This document shows positions 44,454 to 53,616 of a stretch of DNA of 64,000 nucleotides, piece after piece. The notes beneath the pieces are model-generated. The model worked only from the letters and a program-made list of their open reading frames with translations. It did not search any database and was not told the origin of the DNA. This DNA is from an uncultured Eubacterium sp. (GTDB taxonomy: Bacteria > Bacillota > Clostridia > Peptostreptococcales > Anaerovoracaceae), in contig CALCFD010000035.1 of assembly GCA_937900695.1 (NCBI GenBank), forward strand, positions 1 through 64,000, in the 5' to 3' direction. Both the position numbers and the translations under genes were made by a program. How positions within the stretch are numbered: position 1 is the first letter of the stretch; each line of letters opens with the position of its first letter.

Positions 44454-44921
44454 ATGAACGTAAGAAGATGTAATGAAAATGACAGAGATATTTGGGTTGC
44501 GCTAAATAAAGAACATATGGATCAGGAACTATGTGGAAACGCATTTTGGGCTGAAACTAGAGAAAGAGGTATTCAGATTTTAGAAGAATCTTTTGATAGA
44601 GCTTTAGAAAACTATCCATCAGTAATTTTATTATTATTTGAAGAAGACGGTAAGACAATCGGATTTGTAAACCTAAATACGATTTATAGTGTATGGTCAA
44701 ATGGTGAAGCTTTAATCGTAGATGATTTCTTTATTTCAGAAGAATATAGAGGAAAAGGCTATGGACAGGAAGGATTAGTATTAGTAGAAAAGTATGCTAT
44801 GGATAACAATGCTAAGAGAATCCAGTTCCACAGTGGTTCAGAAGACGAAAAAATACTAAAGGTATGGGATGACTACGGATATAAGCCATCAGATATGAGA
44901 TTTTACATGAGATATTTATAA
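44454..44921 (+). CDS. GNAT acetyltransferase
   Basis: The 155-residue protein has the GNAT core: EDGKTIGFVNL strand, VDDFFISEEYRGKGYGQEGL acetyl-CoA loop, then RIQFHSGSEDEKILKVWDDYGY. The substrate is unknown. It sits between the ornithine aminomutase and its reactivase, 17 bp after a terminator and 18 bp before the reactivase. That suggests a link with ornithine use, for example acetylation of a diamino intermediate, but this is speculative. Confidence 0.8.
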   Translation: MNVRRCNENDRDIWVALNKEHMDQELCGNAFWAETRERGIQILEESFDRALENYPSVILLLFEEDGKTIGFVNLNTIYSVWSNGEALIVDDFFISEEYRGKGYGQEGLVLVEKYAMDNNAKRIQFHSGSEDEKILKVWDDYGYKPSDMRFYMRYL

Positions 44922-44939
44922 TACAGGAAGGAGTACTCC

Positions 44940-46607
44940 ATGAAGGTAGATGTTTTAGTAGCAGAGATAGGATCAACCACAACAGTAGTAAACGCGTTTA
45001 CCGGTATTAATACAGAGGATCCCGTATTTTGGGGACAAGGTCAGGCGCCTACTTCTGTAATGGAAGGAGATGTGCGTATAGGACTAAATGGTGCTATAGC
45101 TGATCTTTGTAAAAATAAAGGTATTGATACTATAGAATATGATGATATGCTTGCTACATCATCTGCAGCAGGTGGCCTTAAGATGACAGTCCATGGGCTA
45201 GTTTATGATATGACAGCTAAGGCGGCTAAAGAGGCAGCGCTTGGAGCAGGTGGTATCATACATTTTGTAACAGCCGGCAAATTACGTAGAACTGATATAG
45301 CAAAGATTAAGGAAATCAATCCAAACTTAATCTTAATTGCTGGAGGTGTTGATTTTGGAGAAAGAGATACAGCTATAGAAAACGCTGAAAAGATAAGAGC
45401 GATGGGGCTAAAAGTACCTATTATTTATGCTGGAAATATTGAAAATCAGCAGGAGATGGAACTTATCTTCGATGAGGAAAGCGGACAGAGACTGTATAAT
45501 GTAGAAAACGTATATCCTAAAATCGACGACTTAAATGTAGAGCCTTGTCGTAAGGTTATCCAAGATGCATTTGAAGATCATATTATTCATGCGCCAGGTA
45601 TGGAGCATGTAAGGGATATGGTTTCAGGTCCTATAGTACCAACGCCAGGTGCTGTAATGCAGTGTACAAAACTATTAAATGAATATATAGGAAACTGCAT
45701 AGTGCTTGATGTAGGTGGGGCTACAACAGACCTTCATTCGGTAACTGAAGATTCAGATCAGATTGCAAGACTTCTTGTTAATCCGGAGCCGAAGGCGAAA
45801 AGAACTGTAGAAGGTGACTTAGGTGTTTATGTAAATAAGATGAAAGTCATCGAGTCTATAGGAGAAGAAAAGCTAAGAGAAGAGCTTTCTGACATAGACA
45901 TCGACAAAGTTTTGGAAAGCTATGTTGCCATTCCTAAGACTGAAGATGAAATTCGCTTTGTAGAAAGATTAACAGAAGAAGCTGTACTTAAGGCTGTCGA
46001 AAGACATGCCGGAACAATTAGATATATCTATGGTCCAAGTGGCAGAAGTACCGTGGCAGAAGGTAAGGATTTAACTCAGGTGCAATACATTGTTGGTACT
46101 GGTGGAGCATTGACAAGATTACCTCACCGAGTGGAAATAATGAAAAAGATATTGACACATAACGAATCTGGCATGATGTTACTTCCAGGGGAACACGCAA
46201 AAATTTTAGTAGACAATGATTATATAATGGCCTCTTTAGGTGCGTTATCTATGAAGTATAAGGAAGCTGCAGCAAAGCTTTTAGAAAAATCATTGGGAAT
46301 TAAGTTCCCTGAGCAAAAACCGGCAAGTAAAGGAACGTACTTAGATGAACTTGCGGCGCTTGATAGAATAACTAGAAATAAGGAAATTGCATATTTAGAG
46401 CACCTTGAAGAATGCAAACTTCAAGGGTATGACGTTTCCCAATCAGAAAAAGAGTTCAAAAAAAGACTAGAAGAGGAAGGTCTTGATTATGATGAACTTT
46501 TAGAAGAAGTTCAAGCTACTTTGGCAGAAAAGCAGGCTAAAAAAGAGGCTGCTAAAATCATAGATTCACCTATGACAGCTAAAGCTAAAGAGGAAGCTTT
46601 AAAATAA
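44940..46607 (+). CDS. MutL-type reactivating ATPase of the ornithine cluster
   Basis: The 555-residue protein has the ASKHA ATPase plan of the MutL/GlmL family: phosphate loop AEIGSTTTVVNAF at the N-terminus and a second loop LDVGGATTDLHSV. Members are encoded beside B12-dependent aminomutases and glutamate mutase, and are thought to exchange damaged cobalamin or reactivate the enzyme. The C-terminal 100 residues are charged and helical. AGGAAGGAG precedes the ATG. Confidence 0.87.
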   Translation: MKVDVLVAEIGSTTTVVNAFTGINTEDPVFWGQGQAPTSVMEGDVRIGLNGAIADLCKNKGIDTIEYDDMLATSSAAGGLKMTVHGLVYDMTAKAAKEAALGAGGIIHFVTAGKLRRTDIAKIKEINPNLILIAGGVDFGERDTAIENAEKIRAMGLKVPIIYAGNIENQQEMELIFDEESGQRLYNVENVYPKIDDLNVEPCRKVIQDAFEDHIIHAPGMEHVRDMVSGPIVPTPGAVMQCTKLLNEYIGNCIVLDVGGATTDLHSVTEDSDQIARLLVNPEPKAKRTVEGDLGVYVNKMKVIESIGEEKLREELSDIDIDKVLESYVAIPKTEDEIRFVERLTEEAVLKAVERHAGTIRYIYGPSGRSTVAEGKDLTQVQYIVGTGGALTRLPHRVEIMKKILTHNESGMMLLPGEHAKILVDNDYIMASLGALSMKYKEAAAKLLEKSLGIKFPEQKPASKGTYLDELAALDRITRNKEIAYLEHLEECKLQGYDVSQSEKEFKKRLEEEGLDYDELLEEVQATLAEKQAKKEAAKIIDSPMTAKAKEEALK

Positions 46608-46835
46608 TAGAGGCAGATTTTTTGAACGGACGATATTAGAGAGCAAATGTGTTCAAGCTTTTATAAATTGCAATGATATAAGCAAGCATAAAGTGTGAGA
46701 GAGGAATTATTTTTATATATTGTTTAAAACAGTACCAGAGTTGGCTTTGTGTATGTTTTAAGAGAGGAATATTGTAATTGAAAAAAGGGCTGTTTGGACC
46801 ATACTAATTGTTCGGCTTTACAGGAGGTATATAAA

Positions 46836-47921
46836 ATGTATCCAAGACTTGTAATAGATACTGAAAAATTAAGACAAAACCTAGATGCAGTAGCAAAGAT
46901 TACTAAAGAAAAGGGCGGTTGCTCACTTATGATAGTAACTAAGGGATTGTGCGCTGATAGAGAGGTTGCTAAGCTAATAGCTACACACCCTGCAGTTGAG
47001 TATATGGCTGATTCAAGAATTCAAAATATTGAAAGCTATTATGAACTAGCCCATAACAATGACAAAGAGACATTGCTACTGAGACTACCTATGGAGTCAG
47101 AAATCGAAGATGTAGTTAAATATGCTGATGTAAGTTTTAACTCAGAACTTCATACTATTCAGCTTCTTAATGAAGAGGCTTGTAAACAAGGTAAAAAGCA
47201 TAAGATCATCTTAATGATTGACTTAGGAGATTTGAGAGAAGGAATTTTCTTTGAGGATGAGGAACATATATATGATGCAGTACGCAGAATCATAAAGATG
47301 GATAATATCATTTTAGAAGGAATTGGCGTAAATTTAACTTGCTATGGTGCGATTATTCCTAAAAATGATAATCTTTCACAGCTTGTTTTATGGGCTGAGA
47401 AAATCGAAGACAGATTTGGTATTAAGCTAAATGTAGTTTCAGGCGGAAACTCAAGTTCAATTTATCTAATTGAAAAGGGTGAATTACCTAAGGGCATCAA
47501 TAACCTAAGATTAGGTGAATCATTTTTACTAGGTAATGACACTGCTTATGGAAGTAAGCTTGAAGGTACAGTTGACGATGCACTAGTTTGCGAAGCACAG
47601 ATTATCGAGCTAAAGGAAAAACCATCACTGCCTATCGGAGAAGTTGGTAAGGATGCTTTTGGCCAAGTACCTGTTTATGAAGATAGAGGTATTATTAAGA
47701 GAGCAATCGTTGCTATAGGTAAGCAAGATACAGATTTAGACAGTATGGAACCGCTAGATGAGGGAGTAGAAATCCTAGGCGGTAGCTCAGATCATACAAT
47801 TTTAGATGTTACTAATGCTAAGAGAGATCTTAAGGTTGGAGATGTAGTTTCATTTAAGCTAAGCTATGGTGGTTTACTTAAAAATGCTACAAGCCCATAT
47901 GTAGAAAAAGTTTACAAATAG
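46836..47921 (+). CDS. orr: Ornithine racemase
   Basis: The product is 361 residues from the ATG at 46836, which has an AGGAGG site; an ATG at 46794 lacks one. It is an alanine-racemase-fold PLP enzyme with the likely Schiff-base Lys36 (MIVTKGLCADRE), GIGVNLTCYG and SGGNSSSIYL. It converts L- to D-ornithine, the substrate of OraSE. A separate alanine racemase gene in the window supports a dedicated role here. A 228-bp gap precedes it with no clear feature. Confidence 0.92.
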   Translation: MYPRLVIDTEKLRQNLDAVAKITKEKGGCSLMIVTKGLCADREVAKLIATHPAVEYMADSRIQNIESYYELAHNNDKETLLLRLPMESEIEDVVKYADVSFNSELHTIQLLNEEACKQGKKHKIILMIDLGDLREGIFFEDEEHIYDAVRRIIKMDNIILEGIGVNLTCYGAIIPKNDNLSQLVLWAEKIEDRFGIKLNVVSGGNSSSIYLIEKGELPKGINNLRLGESFLLGNDTAYGSKLEGTVDDALVCEAQIIELKEKPSLPIGEVGKDAFGQVPVYEDRGIIKRAIVAIGKQDTDLDSMEPLDEGVEILGGSSDHTILDVTNAKRDLKVGDVVSFKLSYGGLLKNATSPYVEKVYK

Positions 47922-47937
47922 AGTACATGATATATAG

Positions 47938-47972
47938 ATACGACATGCCAAAGTAGTGTGTCGTATTTTTTT
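47938..47972 (+). terminator. Intrinsic terminator after orr
   Basis: ATACGACA (47938-47945) pairs exactly with TGTCGTAT (47959-47966), followed by a T-run. The TCTTTAGAAT element starts directly afterwards. Confidence 0.8.
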
Positions 47973-48005
47973 GTAGTATAAATCTTTAGAATTCTTTAGA
48001 ATTTT
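47967..48005 (+). repeat. 39-bp repeat with tandem TCTTTAGAAT, copy 2
   Basis: This stretch is identical to 48555-48593. It contains TTGTAGTATAAA followed by the two 10-bp direct repeats and lies about 75 bp before a small membrane protein gene. Confidence 0.8.
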
Positions 48006-48080
48006 ATATCTAGATTTGTAAAGCAGTATATGATTTACTTATAATACGGTTATATTAATATACTATATTAGGAGGTTACT

Positions 48081-48329
48081 ATGGATAAAAAAATATTATT
48101 TTTTAGTGGTATATGCCTTGTTGGCATTTATATAGTATCTACTCTATTAGTTATTTCTAATCCATTATTATTTTTAGCTGATGGTGAAGGCTATATTCCA
48201 CTTATGGGGTGCTTGATTAAAAATGTATATCTTCTAGTGTTGTTAACGGCTATTTTAGTTATTGGAATTAAATTAACTAAAGCTGGTTATGTGGGCATTG
48301 TAAATTCGCAAAACAATGATGAGAAGTAA
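48081..48329 (+). CDS. Small two-helix membrane protein, unknown
   Basis: The 82-residue product has two hydrophobic segments (about 5-30 and 45-68) and a short polar tail. AGGAGG precedes the ATG, and a TATAAT at 48040-48045 could be its -10. No family is recognised. It lies just after a TCTTTAGAAT element and before the Rhs tip region. Confidence 0.6.
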   Translation: MDKKILFFSGICLVGIYIVSTLLVISNPLLFLADGEGYIPLMGCLIKNVYLLVLLTAILVIGIKLTKAGYVGIVNSQNNDEK

Positions 48330-48416
48330 AATACGAATTCTAACAGAGCATGAATCTTTGGTATTTTTTGTCTTTGCCAACTAGTGTTGGTGAAGAATAA
48401 AATCAAAAATTTATGG

Positions 48417-48461
48417 AGAGATTTAGAGCAGCAGTTAAGCTGCTTTAGGTCTCTCTTTTTT
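48417..48461 (+). terminator. Intrinsic terminator with 16-bp stem
   Basis: AGAGATTTAGAGCAGC (48417-48432) pairs with GCTGCTTTAGGTCTCT (48439-48454) along its whole length with three G-U pairs, then a T-run follows. The gap 48330-48640 contains this terminator and the next repeat, with no gene. Confidence 0.85.
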
Positions 48462-48554
48462 CTTAATTAGTTTTCTTGTAATTAGAATTTTGTTTCTAAA
48501 ATGATAGAAACTTTATGGGTATTAGCTAAAAGTGTATTTATCGAAATGGTTTTA

Positions 48555-48593
48555 TTTTTTGTAGTATAAATCTTTAGAATTCTTTAGAATTTT
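48555..48593 (+). repeat. 39-bp repeat with tandem TCTTTAGAAT, copy 3
   Basis: It is identical to 47967-48005 and lies about 50 bp before the open frame of the Rhs tip. Confidence 0.8.
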
Positions 48594-48678
48594 TAAGTTG
48601 ATATTTAGTATTAGTTATGATTAAATAAATTAACTGAAAATTTAGTTAAAAAGAGGTAAGTATACAAATCCTACTACA

Positions 48679-49290
48679 TTGAACTTCTATGGAGACTGTG
48701 GTGGAAATCCTATTAATTATATTGATCCGAGTGGGCATAAATCTATAAAGATGCTTTGTTATGGGGAAAAAAGAGCTAAACATTTTATAAAGCAGGGGCA
48801 AAACTCAGGAGAATATAATAGAAAAAATGCAGATATATATTATTTTTCATCAGATAAGGATTTTATACGAAAATGGAATAATTTGCGAGGCTATATGTCT
48901 AAAATATATATTTATGTACATGGAGGCAAAGGGGAATTATATTTTTATGGAAAGACTTTAACTGTAAAAGGTATAAGAAACAAATTGAAAAAGAAGAAAG
49001 TTTCTACTGGTGTAGCATTATATTCTTGTAGCGGAGGATCAGGAAAAGTTGGATCAAATGTTGCGTGGGCTATAGCAGAAAAAGTTCCAGGAAAGAAAAT
49101 TTTAGCATCAGAAGGTAGTGTATCTTTTAGAAAAGAAGTAGGAAAATATTATGCAAGAACATCATGGCATACTAAATATTTATTTGCGAAATGGAAAAAT
49201 TTTATGTATTGCAAAAAAAATGGCAAATGGAGACATATAAGTAGTAATGCAAGGTATGGGAGTTCACTAAGCAAGAGGATAGCTATTTAA
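48679..49290 (+). CDS. Orphan Rhs C-terminal tip, candidate toxin domain
   Basis: The frame is open from 48646 with no ATG; the coordinate given is a TTG. It begins with YTNPTTLNFYGDCGGNPINYIDPSGH-like sequence (48661-48738), whose NPINYIDPSG is the end of an Rhs/YD-repeat core, where the variable toxin tip normally starts. The large core is missing. The 183-residue tip contains KIYIYVHGGKG and, 35 residues on, VALYSCSGGSG. A His-Gly after hydrophobic residues and a Ser-Cys after another hydrophobic strand resemble the dyad of caspase-like clan CD peptidases. The toxin role is inferred; without a start site it may be silent. Confidence 0.65.
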   Translation: MNFYGDCGGNPINYIDPSGHKSIKMLCYGEKRAKHFIKQGQNSGEYNRKNADIYYFSSDKDFIRKWNNLRGYMSKIYIYVHGGKGELYFYGKTLTVKGIRNKLKKKKVSTGVALYSCSGGSGKVGSNVAWAIAEKVPGKKILASEGSVSFRKEVGKYYARTSWHTKYLFAKWKNFMYCKKNGKWRHISSNARYGSSLSKRIAI

Positions 49291-49317
49291 ATAAATTAAA
49301 GAGAAGGGTGTGTAAAT

Positions 49318-49821
49318 ATGATAAAAGAACTACAAAAAAGGAATATTATTATATTAATAATATCTTTAGTAATTTTAGTAAGTTATGTTGTATATTTTAT
49401 ATTTTCAAGTAAAGCTTATATCGCCATTGAATTTAAAGATTTAAATGTTTCAAATTTAGAAAAAATAAAGATTGAAAGTGAAAAAGGTAAAGAAATTGGC
49501 TATAAGATTAGAAATGATAAAATAGTTTTTGATATTGACATTACAAATTATAAGGGAACATTTAAAATGAGTCTGCCTAAAAGATTCGCAGGAATAGATG
49601 AAAACGGAAGTGTGTCAATTGATGTTGAGTTTATTGAAGATACTTTTGATGAAAATAATAATTTTTCTAAAATGTATATAGATATGATATATGAATACAA
49701 GCAAAAAGAAAAAGAATTATATGTCAAAACGAAATGGAAGTACAAAAAACGACAAAAACCATATGAAAGAGAACAAAGATTTAGTGAATTTGATAAAGTT
49801 GATGTGTGGTTTGGTATTTAG
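49318..49821 (+). CDS. Membrane-anchored protein, candidate immunity protein
   Basis: The 167-residue product has one N-terminal helix (about 8-28) and a soluble domain rich in Lys and Glu with alternating beta strands. No family is recognised. It starts 27 bp after the Rhs tip, where the immunity gene of an Rhs system is normally found, and its membrane anchor would suit protection against an incoming toxin. This role is inferred from position only. Confidence 0.55.
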   Translation: MIKELQKRNIIILIISLVILVSYVVYFIFSSKAYIAIEFKDLNVSNLEKIKIESEKGKEIGYKIRNDKIVFDIDITNYKGTFKMSLPKRFAGIDENGSVSIDVEFIEDTFDENNNFSKMYIDMIYEYKQKEKELYVKTKWKYKKRQKPYEREQRFSEFDKVDVWFGI

Positions 49822-49958
49822 TGGTTACATAATGTGATAATGGCACTTTTCATAGTCTCGGGCATAAGAAAGGTAGCTGATTGAGAAAAAACACAAATAC
49901 GGAAAATATAAAAATAGAATAAAAGGGCATTGTTTGTAGCTGGCGGAAGGAGCATTTT

Positions 49959-50357
49959 ATGCAATATTATTTTGAAACACGAGAACAATACATAACTTTT
50001 TTAGAACGATTATTAAAAATTAGCGATGAGGTAAGAGTTGTTGATGATACTCCACCTGGAGAAACTTTTATAAATGAGATAAAGCCATATGTACAAAGTC
50101 ATGATTGGAAAAAAAGAATACCTGGATATGGTGGTAAGGGAAGAGCACGAGTTTTAAATATTCCGCTTAGTGAAAAAGTTGAAAAGATATTTAGAAAATA
50201 TAATTCTTTTTTAGAAATAGGATATGATGAAGAATATGAGTATGGTGTCTCCATGGCGTTTTATAAAAATGGGGATTTAATATTTTGGATTTATGCGTAT
50301 GATTTGATATGTTACTTAGAAGAAAAATATGAAAAATTATTTTTAGATCTAATTTAA
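49959..50357 (+). CDS. Small soluble protein, candidate immunity, with a decayed duplicate
   Basis: The 132-residue product starts MQYYFETREQYITF and is rich in aromatic and acidic residues. No membrane segment or known motif is visible. GGAAGGAG precedes the ATG. A truncated copy, including upstream sequence, lies at 50733-50896. Duplicated small acidic genes after an Rhs tip are typical of immunity arrays, so that role is plausible but unproven. Confidence 0.55.
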   Translation: MQYYFETREQYITFLERLLKISDEVRVVDDTPPGETFINEIKPYVQSHDWKKRIPGYGGKGRARVLNIPLSEKVEKIFRKYNSFLEIGYDEEYEYGVSMAFYKNGDLIFWIYAYDLICYLEEKYEKLFLDLI

Positions 50358-50412
50358 TAAAATGGTTAAAATATGGATTTAGAAGTCGTAAGTATCGGAG
50401 GAAATGAGATTT

Positions 50413-50661
50413 ATGACAAATAATTTTCAGCATCATATAAAAATTATTGAAGAATGTTATCGTAAGCAGGGAATACCTTTTACACTTTGGCAAGAAGATG
50501 TGTTAGAAAAGAACAAAGAGTATATAGACGAATACTGTGATGTTTTATTAGAGGCTTTTACGAGTGATGGTATAGATGAAGATTATGAACCAAATTCTTT
50601 TGGGATAGATGTAGAAAATACCATTGGTTGGCTATTTGAGTTTAGATATAAATTAGAATAA
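50413..50661 (+). CDS. Small acidic protein, unknown, candidate immunity
   Basis: The product is 82 residues from the ATG at 50413; an ATG at 50404 is only two bases from the GGAGG site and less likely. It is acidic and probably helical (KNKEYIDEYCDVLLEAF), with no membrane segment. No family is recognised. It sits between a candidate immunity gene and that gene's degraded copy. Confidence 0.5.
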   Translation: MTNNFQHHIKIIEECYRKQGIPFTLWQEDVLEKNKEYIDEYCDVLLEAFTSDGIDEDYEPNSFGIDVENTIGWLFEFRYKLE

Positions 50662-50732
50662 TCAAGTATAAAGTGGATATCAAATGAATTGAAATAAAAG
50701 CACATTGTTTTTCTTTTAAAGGTGAGGGTTTT

Positions 50733-50896
50733 ATGCAATATTATTTTGAAACACGAGAACGATATGATGAAGAATATGAGTATGGGTATCTATGGCATTT
50801 TATAAAAAAGGGAATTTAATTTTTTGGGTTTATTCATTTGAGGATATGTGTGTGGTAGAAGAAAAAAGTGAAAATTTGTTTTTAGATCAGATTTAA
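50733..50896 (+). pseudogene. Truncated duplicate of the 49959 gene
   Basis: The first 28 bp repeat the start of the 49959 gene (MQYYFETRE), then the sequence jumps to the copy of its 3' third (YDEEYEYG), deleting about 240 bp. A one-base deletion near 50784 then shifts the frame, giving a stop after 28 codons. Similarity continues to the equivalent stop (FLDQI). The similarity extends upstream too: AAAAG..CATTGTTT occurs before both copies. Confidence 0.8.
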
Positions 50897-50984
50897 TGAA
50901 ACCGCTTTCACAAGGCATAGTTTAATTATGAGAAATACTGTTATAAGTAGTATTTCTCATATAATAAAGATGTGAGGAGAAGTA

Positions 50985-51545
50985 ATGTTAAAGAAATATA
51001 AAAAAATCTTTCAAATAGCTACTATAGGGGCAGTAATTGGAGTTTTTATAGGTGCGATAATAAGTTTAGTGGCTATAAATATTGTAAACAGTGAAGTTTC
51101 TCATAGTGGTGAATTAGATGAAATTATTGATGAAGCACAGAGTGAATTAGATCTTGAAGAAATAGAATATGAAAAAGTGCTGTATTTTGATCCAGAAATG
51201 ATGAATCAATCACCATTTGGAGAATTTACTGCGGAGGTGATATTGCAATTAAATGAGGAGCAATCAGATAATTTAATTAAAAAAATTAAAGAAAATGGAT
51301 ATCAAAAATTTTCCATACCACAAAAAATAGAAAGTAGTGAAGATGAAGAAATAATTAAAGATGAATTCAGTGGGTTTCAAGAAGGCTTTGCAATATGCAG
51401 GATTTTCGACCATAAAATAATAGATTTAGGTGCAAATATAGGTAATATATCTACGGCATATGAACAAATAAGTGGCCATGGAAATGTTAGGTTGATATTT
51501 GATGAAAAAAAGCAAAGACTTCGTATTATCAGTGACCATTGGTAG
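50985..51545 (+). CDS. Membrane-anchored extracytoplasmic protein, unknown
   Basis: The 186-residue product has one N-terminal helix (about 10-34) and an acidic outer domain (DELDEIIDEAQ-like stretch). No cysteine lipobox or known domain is seen. GAGGAG precedes the ATG. It lies between the candidate immunity genes and the tandem paralogue family. Confidence 0.5.
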   Translation: MLKKYKKIFQIATIGAVIGVFIGAIISLVAINIVNSEVSHSGELDEIIDEAQSELDLEEIEYEKVLYFDPEMMNQSPFGEFTAEVILQLNEEQSDNLIKKIKENGYQKFSIPQKIESSEDEEIIKDEFSGFQEGFAICRIFDHKIIDLGANIGNISTAYEQISGHGNVRLIFDEKKQRLRIISDHW

Positions 51546-51568
51546 ATTATGTTTGTAGGAGAGATGAT

Positions 51569-52554
51569 ATGAAAAGAAAACTTTGTATAGCTATAATCAC
51601 ATGTTTAGTATTGCTAATTACAGTAAATATTATGAGAACCATACCAATAAAAACATCTTTATCACAAAGTAATAGCGAAAATATGATTGCATATACAACC
51701 GGCAATGGTTTAAGGACATTGCCATGTATATTTGGAGAATGATTATATATTTATGATATCGATAAAGATGAGTCTTTCCTTATTGATATAGCAAAAAAAC
51801 CATTAGAAGAAATAGGTGAAGATGCAGTTATTACAGATTCATGGATTTATAGTTACCAATTTTTATATCCTAAATCCAGTTTGTCAAATAAAAAAGAAAA
51901 CTATGAAGAATATGAAGCAATAAGAGAAAATGATGGCAGGGTGTATGGTATAAAACTGATGAAAATGAAGAATGTATAGTGGATATAACAAGTGGTGAAA
52001 AAAAGCTTTACCAAACACAGCTAAATGAGACTTTTTCTATTGATGATTACTGCGTAATTGACGAGTGTATGTATATTGTAGAAACAAACATACATACAAA
52101 ACAAAGTAAATTAGTTATTGTAAATCTAAAGAATAGTTTTACATATAAAGAAAATTTCAACTATGTAATTACAAAAGTGAAGCCATATGAAAAAGATAAA
52201 ATCATAATGATCGATGCTTATCATGGCAAAATATATTCATATGATTTACTAACAGGACATTGTACAGAACTTGTCAATATTAAGATTCCAAAGAGTGACG
52301 ATGTGAGCGATTTGATGTTAAAAGGGGAGCATTTATATTTCTGTGTTGATGGAAAAGATTTTTATGTTGCAGATTTATCAACTAATAAAATTAGTAAATT
52401 TCTAACAACAGAGCATAAAGATTCAGAAGTTATTTTTTGCAATGATTATATAGTAGTGAAGGAATACAAAGATTTTTCGAAAAAACTTATTATTTATGAT
52501 TATGAAGGCAAAAAGATTCGTGGAAAGACAATGAAATATGCTTTGTCAAAGTAG
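51569..52554 (+). pseudogene. Broken first copy of a tandem membrane-anchored protein family
   Basis: It aligns with the two intact genes that follow (52588 and 53616): an N-terminal helix, then YTTGNGLRTLPCIFGE where the others have YTTANGLNTFPYIFGER. The next codon is TGA (51740-51742) where the paralogues have AGA. A frameshift near 51950 separates the middle from the C-terminal two-thirds, which is open from about 51952 to 52554. At least two lesions disable it. Confidence 0.85.
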
Positions 52555-52587
52555 CTATAGAAAAACTGCAAAAGTGAGAACAAAAAG

Positions 52588-53616
52588 ATGAAAAAAATCC
52601 ATATAAGTAAAAGAAGTAAAAAAATCCTATTGATAATATTAATGGGAGTTGTATTTGTAAATACTGTTCGAGTTATTCCAATGAAAAAAGATATATCAGC
52701 AAATCAAGAAAATACAGTACTATATACAACGGCCAATGGGTTAAATACATTTCCGTACATATTTGGAGAAAGATTGTACATGTATGATATTGAAAAAGAT
52801 AAGGCAACTTTGTTAAAAAGTTGCCTAGAATACTATTCTGTATACGAATTATATTATTTGACTCAAAATTGGTTATATGTTATGCAAGATAATACTACAT
52901 CATATTATAATCGTCAAAATATTAAAAATGGAAAAGTCAATAATTGGATTCCTTGTGATACAAGAGAAATAAATGGTAGAGTTTATACTGAGGGATTAAT
53001 ATCCATTAGTGAAATAATAGATGAAAAAGAAAAACTTATATTTGAATTAGATAGCAAACATCCTTATACAATTGATGAATACCAAATCATGAATGATAAT
53101 TTATATGTGTTAACAGCACACGATAACGACCCTAAAGGAGAATTATATATTAAAAATTTAAAAACCTTAAAAAGCAAAAAAAGGGAATTGAATACATACT
53201 ATATGGGATTTAATGTTGTTGATAATGATAATGTTATTTTGATTGATACCATAAATGGTAAGGTTGATAAATATAATATTACTAATAAAACATTGAAGAA
53301 AATAGCTATATTTGACAAAGGGAAACATGCGAAAGGTAGTATTGCGTGTTATTCAAGTGAATTACGAAACAACTATTTGTATTTTTATAATTCAATGTTT
53401 GCATTTTATAGACTGAATATTAAAACAGGTCAGATCAAAAAGCTTACAGAACAGTTATCGGAGATTGATGGAGAAGCCGAAACTGCGATGGAAGTCAATT
53501 ATTGTAAAGATTATATTGCACTGGAAGCAGAATACGATAATGATAAATTTCTATATGTATATGATTATGATGGAAATCTCATAAAAAAGAAAAAATTGAA
53601 AAAGGGGGTATATTGA
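52588..53616 (+). CDS. Membrane-anchored beta-rich protein, tandem paralogue 2
   Basis: The 342-residue product has an N-terminal basic stretch and a membrane helix (about 12-28), then an extracytoplasmic domain of repeated beta strands of the form xxLYxYDI and NLKTLKSK, resembling a DUF5050/beta-propeller layout. No enzyme motif is seen. It shares the LYTTANGLNTFPYIFGER segment with its neighbours. Function is unknown. Its stop overlaps the start of the next gene. Confidence 0.65.
   Translation: MKKIHISKRSKKILLIILMGVVFVNTVRVIPMKKDISANQENTVLYTTANGLNTFPYIFGERLYMYDIEKDKATLLKSCLEYYSVYELYYLTQNWLYVMQDNTTSYYNRQNIKNGKVNNWIPCDTREINGRVYTEGLISISEIIDEKEKLIFELDSKHPYTIDEYQIMNDNLYVLTAHDNDPKGELYIKNLKTLKSKKRELNTYYMGFNVVDNDNVILIDTINGKVDKYNITNKTLKKIAIFDKGKHAKGSIACYSSELRNNYLYFYNSMFAFYRLNIKTGQIKKLTEQLSEIDGEAETAMEVNYCKDYIALEAEYDNDKFLYVYDYDGNLIKKKKLKKGVY

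Noticed and set aside
46608..46835. Hidden gene or RNA before orr
   Set aside because: No open frame, tRNA, strong hairpin or riboswitch element could be supported in this gap.
47967..48593. The 39-bp repeats as part of a CRISPR array or insertion sequence
   Set aside because: Only two identical copies exist, 588 bp apart with a gene and terminator between them, with no spacers, transposase or terminal inverted repeats.
48679..49290. Complete Rhs protein gene
   Set aside because: Only the last residues of the core are present; the frame is closed by a stop at 48643-48645 and has no ATG.
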